Source: Glandiceps talaboti (lineage: Eukaryota > Hemichordata > Enteropneusta > Spengelidae). From it: DNA of 64,000 nucleotides. The stretch covers positions 11,065,098-11,129,097 of the forward strand of contig NC_135560.1 in assembly GCF_964340395.1 (NCBI RefSeq), in the 5' to 3' direction. Under the pieces are notes generated by a model. The model worked only from the letters and a program-made list of their open reading frames with translations, ran no database searches and was not told where the DNA came from. Below, piece after piece: positions 1-9,886 of the stretch. A program made the position numbers and the translations under genes. Position 1 is the first letter of the stretch; every line of letters starts with the position of its first letter.

Positions 1-142
1 ATGGGAAATGTTACACAAACGGAAGTGCTTTTTACACGTTGCTTGTCGTCTGCGAAGACCCAGTCTGTAGTCTGCCCAGTGCTCAAACACACACAAAATC
101 CAGTGTAGCGGTGAAGAATTTTGTGTTCTTACTATCGTTTCG

Positions 143-3100
143 ATGATGGATCATCTACTTAGCAGGTATTGTAGTTTTAAACAGGTGTATTACGATGTAT
201 TTTGGGATTTTGCTCTGATTTAACCAACATTTAGTTGACAATGATAGTACGAACTTCGGCGAAAGTCGTTGCCAATAATGCAACATATTCTAAAACTTGA
301 AGTTGAAGTTGCAGTTATTATGTAATCATTTATATCAAAATTTTGTGATTTCAACTTCAAGGCGTTTGCCTAACTTCCAAAGTTATTTTGTAACAACAAT
401 TCAAAGTACAGAAATTATACACATACATTCTGAGAAATAGAAAAAAAAACACATCGAGAATAGGGACGTATTTAAAGTAAATGAGTGACCCAGATCACTA
501 AGTTTGAGATAGTGACAAACAAATGACAAGGAACAAATATTTCCCCTCAATCTCTGTTCCAAAGCTAGTGTCCAAATGATGCCCAGTACGTGTAAGGAGC
601 AACCGGGGCACAGAATGCAAGGTGCTCAATGGAGTTGCTCAACATACTGTAGTAGCGACCAACCACGACACATATGATAGTAAATAGAAGTTACATCCAG
701 CATCACACAAATGAAAAGTGGATGTCTCAACAAAACTCAATTCAACAGAAAGGGTTTCAAGCACTATAACTATATAATTAGATTTTATCCTGTGAATAGA
801 ACAAGGTCAGTTTAGAGAGATATAAGCAAAATATAGTTTGTTCTCAGTCTGATATGAGGGCGTTTCAGAAATATGAAGCTGAGATATAGTTATTACACAT
901 GAATGGAACATTGCATGTGTTTCTAAAAGTTCAAGTATATGCATGAGTTTTCCTCATTACTCGTATTTTTGATTGCATAGTCCACCAAAGCCAATGAGAA
1001 CTGTTACTCTGGATGGTACTCGACCAATTCTCAACCCTCTTGTATTTCAACAATCATGTGGTCCAGGTATTTCACCCTTGAGTTCAAGATCAAGTGATAA
1101 CAGCAATTTTGTGAACCATGCACTAGCTTCAAATTCTGAAGAGATGTCCTGTATCTCTCAAGGTGAAGGTAAGAAGGCATGGAGGATAGTCTTAAATATA
1201 AAACAAAGATTTTAAACCATTTCTTTCTTTCTTACCCAAGTGACCAGGACTGTGACCTCACTATTCATTATATCTCTTAGCTACACTAGAAACAATACTT
1301 ATATATTATTCCTCAATATTTGTCTTCATTCAGCTCAGGAAAATCTGAGTGACATAAGGGGCCTTGTCACTTTGAGTCAAAGATGTGAAGTTACAAAACC
1401 CATATGTAATGTCACAAGTATTTTCCAGCTTAATGAAGAAAAATATTGGATAATATGATTATACCCACACAAGTTTAATTTTAAGAAAAATTGAGTAATA
1501 ACCCCCAATTTTGAACGTTTTGACTCAGACTATTTCAAGCACAGCAGAATCAGTGGTGTAGATATGCATTGTCATGGCATAGAGCAACCAGGGTATAAAT
1601 TCCATATTTTCTGCTTGAGCATGTACAACTCGGCTTTCATACAATCTATGACTATAATAATATGTAAGGGTACATTATGATGTTCTACATTTATTTCTAC
1701 ATTTATTTCTTGTTTTCAGAACAATCAAGTCTTGTGTATGAGGGTGTGCTTGTAGATCAGTGTATTCAGAATGTTTTGAGTCTACCTGAAGAAGTTGGGG
1801 AAGTGGCCCAACAGAATCACAATTTGACAGTTGAAATCAACAAGCAGCAAGAAATTCTCAGCAGGGTGAAGGTCAGTTTAAATGTTTGTAATGAGATTTG
1901 TGAAAAGAATTAATTTACTTGTAAGTTGATGATCACATTGGTGATCAACTTACATGTGGAGTACACACTTACAAAACTTAGAGGATTGTCACACATGGCA
2001 GAGCCAAATTGTAATGGCATATTACTACTAGCTTCCTTTGCTACTGTTGGGGAGTCCCAGTGTGTGTGTGTGTGGGGGGGGTGGGGGTGGGGGGTGGGGG
2101 GGGGAGCTTGTGTGAGTCAGGTAAAAGCTGGATAACTTTCCATACATTGCACCATAATTTTGGTGGTGAACCCATGTAACACAGGAAATTTGGTAAAACC
2201 TACATTGATCACTATACCTTGGAATGCAATTTTGGTGAAGATAAGTTTTCTGAGTATATTTCAGCAACTTACATATCCTGCCATTAAAAAGCTCTGCTCT
2301 TCATAACATTGGAAAAGTTATAAATTTTTCAAACGTATACGTTTAAAGTATTCACTTACCTGCATACACAGGATGTAAACACTAATCAATGTTTAATACG
2401 CAAAATTCTATATTTCTAACATGGTCATTTGCCCATGTATTCATAAATTTTACTATGTTTATTTATTTGTCTTTTCTTCCACTATGTACTCCAGGAACAA
2501 TTGCAGAGAGGTAAGCTTATTAATAATCTCAGTACTTGTAATGTAGTTTATTAGAAACAAACGAATGAAAATGTTTAGATAACCTTAACCATTTCCAGAA
2601 ATTTGCTGAAAAATAAAAACTTTACAGTTATTTTTTGTTAGATAGTCTTATCTGAATATGTTACATGTAAGATATTTTCAGCCAGACTAATCACTATGTG
2701 TGTATGTTGTAATAGAAGCAATATGCATGTATATACCTGAGTAAAATTTCTCATGGTTGAGGGCTCTGACTCACTTACACAGTCACTTACTTATGGGATG
2801 ACAATGATTTTTTACTGTAGTGAAGGAGCAAAAAGATGAACTCCAGCAAGAAGTCAACGGTGTAACCAGAACAATTTGTTTAGTGCAAGGTGATGTTGGG
2901 ATCAAATCAAAAAGATGCGATCAGTTGCAAAAAGGTAATAAATCATAAGGACTATCTACCTTCAGGTTTTATCATTCATATTTGTTTTCTGTAATGTTCA
3001 GATTTATTTTAGGACAACAGAGGATGCTGTTGTACTGCTGTGTGCATGAAACATACCACATAGTTGTGTAATGCTATTGAAAGAATACAAATTGTATCAA

Positions 3101-6081
3101 AGATTTATTTAGGCCCATTATTATTCTGTACTTTTTCAGAAATTGAAACCTTGATTGTAGGAAATTCAAATATGAAAGCAAGAGTAATTGCTGAGAAGAA
3201 AAAGTTGGAGAAGGAAACCAAGTAAGCAAGCTGTTTACTAGACTGTCAACAGTCGTTCGTGCCTTTTTTTGCTACATTTCATCTAAATCAAAGTCGTTGC
3301 CTCGCTCCGTAGCACTGAATACTAATGCATACTGATAGGAACTGCAATTGCTGAAGGCACGAACTGTTTTTTTGAACAGAAAATATTGATTGTATACCCA
3401 GGTTGTTCAATTTCACAACAACCTGTCTCTACATCACTGTATCTGTGGTGCTCAAAATATAGCTCAAAACATTCAAATACTTTTCCCAGTTTTTCGTAAA
3501 GTAAGTTTGATGGGAGGTATAGTTGTACTACTTCCAAACAATATTTTCTTCATTCAGCCAGAAACTACTCCTGACCTAAGGGTTTGTCACTACTCATCTA
3601 TCAACTTGTAATGACAAGGCCCCTCAGGTCACTTGTATTTATCGAAACAAAGAAAAATATTGGGGGAATAATATCTAATTATTGTCAGCATTTTCTGTCT
3701 TATTACATATATAATATAAATGCTAGGGGCATCTGACTCTACCATTTATGTCTTCTTTAAGCAATAAACTGAATAAATCACTTTGTGATGGTATACCCAG
3801 AGGTTTTGATGACATATGCATCAGTATGAACAAGCTAACATCATTCAAAAGTGCAGCTATAAATATGAGCAAAGAGATAATGATTTTACTTTGTATATGT
3901 AGGATGTATGAAGAATACATAATTAAGATGGAAGATCATGTGAAGATTGTGAATGAAGCGGAATCTACTTATCCTATCAATGTTGAATTATCAGAAGAAC
4001 TCAAAAAAGTAGAAATACTTCGACAAGAAAGTTAGTGTTTTGAGTATTTCATCTTGTTTTCGCATATGTTCTTTTTCTACCATGCCAACTCATGATTGTT
4101 TTCTATGAAGATAATAAGCACTTAGGAGTCATGAATATTTATTTGAAGCTATTTAATATGCATGTGAATTGACTTCCACAAGACAATACATATCTATGAT
4201 AAGGACTTACACTGAACAATAAATGAGAAACAAGTTTCAACTCAGTGTTTCACAGCAATCATGAGTAGCGTATGTGATGTAAAATCATGAAATGACTTGC
4301 CAGAACACAGTTTGCAAAAATACCTTTACTTCCAGGAGTGGCATTTCCCTTAGTTAGTTGTTAATGCACTTCAGCATAGCAATCACAAAGAAAGTAAATA
4401 GCCTTTCCTAAACATACATACCATCACCAATCTTATGTACATGTACATTGCCTTCCAGAAAGTCATTTAGAACTTCACCCTGAAGACAGTGAGAAAATCA
4501 TGAATGGTACATATGAAAGGATACTTCACAGTGACATAAAGGGATTGAAAGTCAAACAGATTAGAATGGAAAGAGAAGCACGCACAAGAATGGAAAAGGT
4601 TAGCTCTTTTAACAATTGTAATGATGACAATTTCTTAAAGTTTTCAGGCAAGACTGAAGTATGCTAGGCGACATGCTGCATATTCCAGCATTTTTTGTAA
4701 CCGAAACAAAAGGAAGGAGACAAGTAATATTAGGGTTAGGGATTTTATATTGATAAAATGATTGCTAGATGTGTTATTGAATGCAAAATAATTGTTATCG
4801 AATGGAATTCTTGGTCCAGTGTCCTCTGTTTTTCATTACATGATCAAACTAGCTCAGACAAATATTGCAGAAATGTACCTTTTTGGCAAATGTTTGTAAA
4901 TTTTGCACTTGCAAGTTACAGAAATAACCCAGAATTTCAAAACCTGTAAAGAAAACTGACACTACCCCTAACTTGTCAACGTTCCATTTTATTCCCAGCT
5001 AAACTCAGAAAAGAATAGGCAAGCTCAGATCCGGCAAGATATTGACATTTTACATGTAAGTGTATTTCATTTGTAAATTCTAATTAAAATATGAACCACT
5101 GTATTTAAAAATAAAAGAAACTATTGAAGATGTGGAACATATTTACTGTAACAGTTGCATAGTTAGCAGTATAAATGGAAGCCATTCCAGGCATGTCAGT
5201 GAACAAAAAATAGCTTTAAAATGTATGGTGGTGTTATTTACTAGCAAAATGGTGCAGATACATGGGAAAATCTAAGAATGTGAGTGATGGTTGCAAGTTG
5301 ACAGCACATCATTTCTTGCTACATATAAGAGAGTGAACAGCATGTAGCGGGGATATCTCATACCACCAAAATACTGTCTAAAATTGTATGGTGGTGTTAT
5401 TTACTTGTTTGTCCGAAGCTGAAGCCTTTTCAGCTTTGTCAGTGTATGAAAGTATTTGTTTTAATGTTTATACAATTGTTAAGCAGATATAATTGTTATC
5501 TAGAAGCAAAGTGGTGTAGATAATATAAACATGTCAAAGGGAATGGGAAAAATAACTGCACTTTTAACATGGTTCTAACTTTGCAGCTATGTTTACATAT
5601 ATATAAGGAGCTTGAAGATATCAGTGGGGAAATTGTTTCCACAATGTTCCAAACAGTAGTCTCACCATGTTTAATTATTTTGCCATTGTTAACTTACGTC
5701 TCGATATGCTTTCTAGCTGAATTGCTCTGACATGGACTCATTGCATCTTGCTTAATCTATAATCCATAAGGTAATGACTTGTGCATTTAATTAATGTAGA
5801 TTAATGTTTTTTTGAAGTTTGAGTATTTTAGCTCATACATGCATGGTGTATATGTTGATGTACATATTTGAAGTTTATATTCACTTGACATTTATCCCTT
5901 GTTAATGTAAGAAAAACAATTCTTTTCAATTGTTTAATCTCATTAGAAACGTAACCAAGCTCAGTTGACACGGCTTAAAAGACAAGTGAAGGAAGCCCAT
6001 GTTAGGAATAGACAGTGGAATGAAGAAGCCTGTCAATTAGAGAGAAGTATTGCTGAGTTACGACAGCACATTGAAGAATAA
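143..6081 (+). CDS. CCDC122: CCDC122-family coiled-coil protein, ten coding exons
   Basis: Coding exons are 143-165, 981-1168, 1720-1871, 2495-2510, 2821-2934, 3140-3221, 3903-4030, 4459-4598, 4999-5055 and 5947-6081. All introns are GT-AG and all phases match, giving 1035 coding bases and 344 residues. The first ~70 residues are Ser/Asn/Pro-rich; from about residue 71 to the end the protein is charged and heptad-like, a long coiled coil. The last exon has the pattern RQW....QLE...AELR..I, and the block VGEVAQQN....EINKQQEIL also matches human CCDC122 as I remember it. The human protein is about 273 residues, so this one carries an N-terminal extension. Molecular function is poorly known; in vertebrates the gene neighbours LACC1, which is not seen here. 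The start is uncertain: ATG 143 or 146 in exon 1 is in frame, but ATG 994 in exon 2 is also possible. Bases 1-142 probably include 5' UTR. Family assignment rests on recalled similarity, not on a search. Confidence 0.85.
1291..1640 (-). repeat. Palindromic repeat family, copy A (intron 2)
   Basis: This is a member of a three-copy family, read here on the minus strand. A head segment (about 1495-1640 on the reverse strand) aligns with heads at 3351-3538 and 39330-39500. It is followed by a hairpin core at 1314-1448. The core's arms begin CAATATTT.TCTTCATT and include GACATAAGGGGCCTTGTCA near the loop. The arms are imperfect, so this is an old insertion. It lies wholly inside intron 2 of the CCDC122 gene. 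Confidence 0.75.
2074..2104 (+). other. Potential G-quadruplex in intron 3
   Basis: Four G-runs of 8, 5, 6 and 9 bases are separated by single T residues, directly after a (GT)n stretch. One-base loops with long G tracts are the arrangement expected to give a very stable parallel quadruplex. It lies on the sense strand of the CCDC122 transcript, in the intron just before the 16-bp exon. Confidence 0.7.
3351..3685 (+). repeat. Palindromic repeat family, copy B (intron 6)
   Basis: The head segment (about 3351-3538) aligns with copies A and C. Shared blocks include GAACAGAAAATAT, TATACCC.GGTTG and CTCAAAAC.TTCAAA. The hairpin core is 3539-3662. Its arms start CAATATTTTCTTCATTCAGC and close around TAAGGGTTTGTCA / TGACAAGGCCCCT. 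It lies in intron 6 of the CCDC122 gene, opposite in orientation to copy A. Confidence 0.75.
5217..5560 (+). repeat. Partial repeats inside intron 9
   Basis: The 20-mer at 5223-5242 recurs exactly at 5386-5405 (it begins GTATGGTGGTG). The sequence that follows the first copy (AGCAAAATGGTG.AGATA...GGGAAAA) returns in diverged form at 5503-5552. This looks like an old, rearranged local duplication. No function is apparent. Confidence 0.5.
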
Positions 6082-6640
6082 CATTTTGTTTGGTTTTCAC
6101 TCCAGCTTCACTATTGATGTTTTCCCCCCTGAAGGTTAATAACTGTTAACAAGTTTTGACAGCTTCCTCTATAGAGACAAGTCTAGATCTGTTTATCAAT
6201 TTTATAGCCCATACGTTTGACATGAACAGTCAAATTTCAGTCAAACCTGGCACATTATTAAATGATATTATAGTTCAGACATGCATATAACTTCCTTTTT
6301 ACATTCTCATCAAATTTGTCATAAAGGCAGCCATATTGTTGTGAAACGTGTACTATTTGTACAGTAATAGTAATAATCATGATATTAGTTATTATATTGC
6401 TCTTTCCCACACTTTACAATCATTACTCCTGGCATGGACTTAAAGTGCCACGATGGACTTTAACAACTCCCTGGGAGCATAGAATCTGGAACTGTGATGC
6501 AGATTTGATTAAAGTGTGTAGTTCCTTATTATAAAATGAGAACTTTGTACCTGCATCATTAGACATACATACAATTTTTGCTAACTGAAATAGAACTACC
6601 ACCTATGCATGTAGTGATAGTAACAATTACTGTATTCAAT

Positions 6641-6667
6641 ATTCATTCATTCATTCATTCATTCATT
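6641..6667 (+). repeat. (ATTC)n microsatellite
   Basis: About seven tandem ATTC units. Such TTCA/ATTC tails often mark retrotransposon 3' ends, but no element body is recognisable upstream. Confidence 0.8.
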
Positions 6668-6954
6668 TCTTGGTTAATGTCAGACCTCTGTGCCATGCAC
6701 GCACACTGCACATCATGCATTACTATAGGCACACATTAAAATAAGTTGACCGTCTGGGTTTTTTTAAACTCTAGTATGAGGTAAAATGTTATTGCTGGAC
6801 CAAGAATTTTTGCTTACACAATGTTTGTGGAATCTGTTGTAGAAATCAGAAACCAAAAAACCTAAAGAGACTTAATTCAACTGTATAACCCAATTTTTCG
6901 TCTGTGTTTTCAGATACGTCTCTTCACCGGTATCATCATGTTTCACTTCGACTT

Positions 6955-6969
6955 TGACCTTCAAGGTCA
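6955..6969. promoter_or_regulatory. TGACCTTCAAGGTCA palindrome, nuclear-receptor-like
   Basis: Two AGGTCA half-sites are everted with a 3-bp spacer, and one reads TCAAGGTCA, the extended half-site bound by ERR/SF-1-type receptors. It lies downstream of the CCDC122 stop codon. A single match of this length can arise by chance. Confidence 0.2.
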
Positions 6970-7006
6970 TATTTAAAAAAAAGAAAACATTTATCCATTA
7001 GACAGA

Positions 7007-7012
7007 AATAAA
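7007..7012 (+). terminator. Candidate polyadenylation signal for the CCDC122 gene
   Basis: A canonical AATAAA lies about 925 bases after the stop codon. An ATTAAA at 6508-6513 is an alternative. The choice depends on the true 3' UTR length, which the sequence alone does not show. Confidence 0.3.
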
Positions 7013-7770
7013 GTAATGAAGTGGAAGGGACATGTCTTCTATGAGGACTTGTTCCATCTAAATTGATATGTGTCATATTTTATGACAAAATAATTTAACA
7101 TCACCACTGGCTCTCTCTACTTTGCTCAACAGCTTGGCATCTGAGTGAATCAAAATTCAATACAAAGAAAAACAACATTTTAGCATCTAGCAACATATCT
7201 GCTTCAATTCAGTGGGAACAAATAGAACAGTACATTGTCATAGAAGTATAGAAGGTATTGTGAAATGCTTTATACTTGGTTGTGTTTAGTGACTTTCATC
7301 TAACATGTAATTATTTTTGATACTGGAGACTTGCTTATGGTATCACAATAGCCACCACATAAGCAAACCTTTCAAATGGTGCATTGTATTGTGCGGTTTG
7401 CCTCCAGGCCATATAGTCATTAACATGCACCTGATAACTATATCTGTGACACCTGGGTTAACTTTATTGAGGGACTGGTCTGTTTCTTTGAGGGCTGGTC
7501 TGTTCCTGATTTGTTGTATAAATCCATTATATATATACATCCCAGACACCAACTGGTCTGTTTCTTCATCCTACAAAAATCAAGAACCCCTGTCCACCTC
7601 ACATCCCTTCCCCATCACTAACTAACTGGATGACGTCTCCCAATTGTTTGGCGCTGCTTTCTCAAAATTAGCCATGTCACCTTCAAACTCATTATGGCCA
7701 ATTTATCAGCAGACTATTGTAAGAGTTCAGCAGATGACTGCAGATGATATGTCGCTATTGTTTGAAGAAA

Positions 7771-7784
7771 GGGGGGGGGGGGGG
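7771..7784 (+). repeat. Poly-G tract (14 G)
   Basis: An uninterrupted run of 14 G residues in AT-rich sequence. Similar runs of 13-15 G occur at 18843, 22559 and 52853. Confidence 0.85.
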
Positions 7785-9886
7785 TCGTAGGCACTTTAGT
7801 ATTTCTTCAAAGGGCATTTCAATACAGAAGCAATCTAGAGCTTTGTTCGCTTCATGTAAATTGTGACAGTATTTGCATGACATGTACAATATCTGGACCG
7901 TGTCACTCCATGTAAATGTAATAATGAATATTATGTATATAAGGAATGGGAAAGGGGTTTGAACATTATCATGCTATTGTAATCGCATTGAACTGTTCTT
8001 CCATCACAACCGAAAAGACATTAACACCCCTAATACTTATTAAAACAGGTTCACCCCACACAAAGCCAAAACGGGGTCACGATACCCCTCTGACCAAAGG
8101 AACTGGTCAGTCCCTAAATATTGCATGTTCTTTAAAAAGTGCATTGATCTGAAGAAAAAGTTATCGATGGCACTTTAATAGTGCTTGTTTTGATATGCCT
8201 GAGGACATGTAACTGGCAGTAAGTATGCAGTCCATAGTGCCATTGTGTATTATACTTTCTTTCACCTATGCAAAGCTAATGGAAAAGTGCAAGCAAGCCT
8301 CGGACAACAATCGTCATACAGTGTAGATTTTACTTTTGTTTGTATCTTCTGTTGATACCACTTCTGTTTGGAAGGGCTTTAATGAATTTCTGATGGGAAG
8401 CACTCCGGCAATTTTCCTTCAAAATAAATCTTATGTTATGGAGTACTGTGAGAAAAGAACATTTCAACAACCTGTTGAATATTCATAAACTAATAATATG
8501 GTCAAAGAAATCAGGAAAACATTACATTCAAGTTTTTGACCATTCTCGCAAACCAGAGTACAGTCTTTCTGCTGACGCAACACTTGATAATCGCACTGGA
8601 CGTCAGAGAGGCTAGTGGTTGAGACCTGTAAACAAAAACAAAATATAAAAACAAGAGTGAAAACTAACTGATGCGTAGCTTTGTAATTGTTAAAGAGCAA
8701 TTTACAAACGTTTACTTTCTCGAAATTTTGTTTACTGTTGTTTAAGCACGGCACATTTATTTACTTCGTTTTACCCGTTTCATAATGTTTTCATGAAAAG
8801 AACTCTAATGAGATGAAAACAAAGTGATAGTTAGAGAGTTCACACAATATTTTCTAATGTTTCCATTGTTTCATATTAGTTATGTTCATTGAATTATATA
8901 CAATATGTTGAAAGTAGTGAAAACTGTTCAGAAGTGCTTTGCACTCTGAACCAATGGTCGGTCATTGTGGAGTTGGACGTTATTGTCGTTGATGGCGTAC
9001 TACCGAATTCACGGTCTTCGATTCTTGTGACGTGCTGTATTGATAAATGTAACAAATTTAAAGTACATGTGCAACGAAGGTTAGTGTTGTGGCGTGGTAT
9101 TCAAATCAAGACCTCCTTATACCTCGTCGTTTAGGTATTGTATTGTTAAGTCACGCCCAAATTAGTCGATGGCAGTGCCAGTAGTGTTAACAATAGAACA
9201 CCTGCAAACACTATAACATAGCAGGTGGGGTCTTGTTTTCTTCACTAACTTAATCAGTCAATCGATTAAATAATGATTATAAGTGTCTCACCGCCTTTAT
9301 TACCTGTCAAAAAGCAGTTTTCACGTTCTCCCGGTACAAAAAGTTCACGCCATGGATTTAGTACTCATTTAAATGCTGTGCAAATATTAGGCATTTCCCT
9401 CAAAGAATATATTACTGAAACTAAATAACTAAACCGTGTCATTGAATGAAATCGTTTGACTAAGACCGTCCCTTGGGTCTAGCCAAGCAGAGAAACGACG
9501 GTGTTTTATACACATACACGTATGGTTTTTCGTGACCTTTGCGACCTTCCAAGCTTTCGTTGCTAGGATGTGCATTGTTCTTCAAGAACAGAGAGTTGGT
9601 AGGAAAGAAGAAGGTACACATGACTGCCCACAATTGCAAAACACCAAAATACCTGGCGGCTTGATATGTATTTCACTCACTACTGGGTATCATAAATGAG
9701 CACTTGTTGTACGAAAACTGTTGACTTCTGATTGGTAGCCCGGTTTAAACAGTACTTTAAATTAAACACCGGTCTTTAATATGTTTTCCACCACGACACG
9801 TCAACTTGTTGAATGGTCTCCTATCGCAAATGTACATACTTATGCGATATCAGGATTGAGACCTTGAGAGACACCATAATCACAGA

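Larger units (their letters stand above)
6082..9886. other. Intergenic region between the two genes
   Basis: The first part is probably the 3' UTR of the CCDC122 gene, with an ATTAAA at 6508 and an AATAAA at 7007. The remainder holds short simple repeats and a G-run. Short open frames at 7317-7625, 8433-8615, 8464-8754 (minus) and 8889-9134 show no recognisable domain or splice context, and I treat them as chance. The promoter of the second gene should lie just before 9887, but I see no clear TATA or initiator element. Confidence 0.5.

Noticed and set aside
1240-1458. Open frame between exons 2 and 3 of the CCDC122 gene, with a possible acceptor at 1333
   Set aside because: It lies inside palindromic repeat copy A, has no good donor in frame, and exon 2 already joins exon 3 in phase without it.
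3748-3902. Upstream extension of exon 7 (open frame starting 3748)
   Set aside because: The frame is open, but the acceptor at 3901-3902 restores the phase left by exon 6 and the extra residues lack coiled-coil character.
4731-4742. TTAGGGTTAGGG, telomere-like
   Set aside because: Only two units inside an intron; expected by chance.
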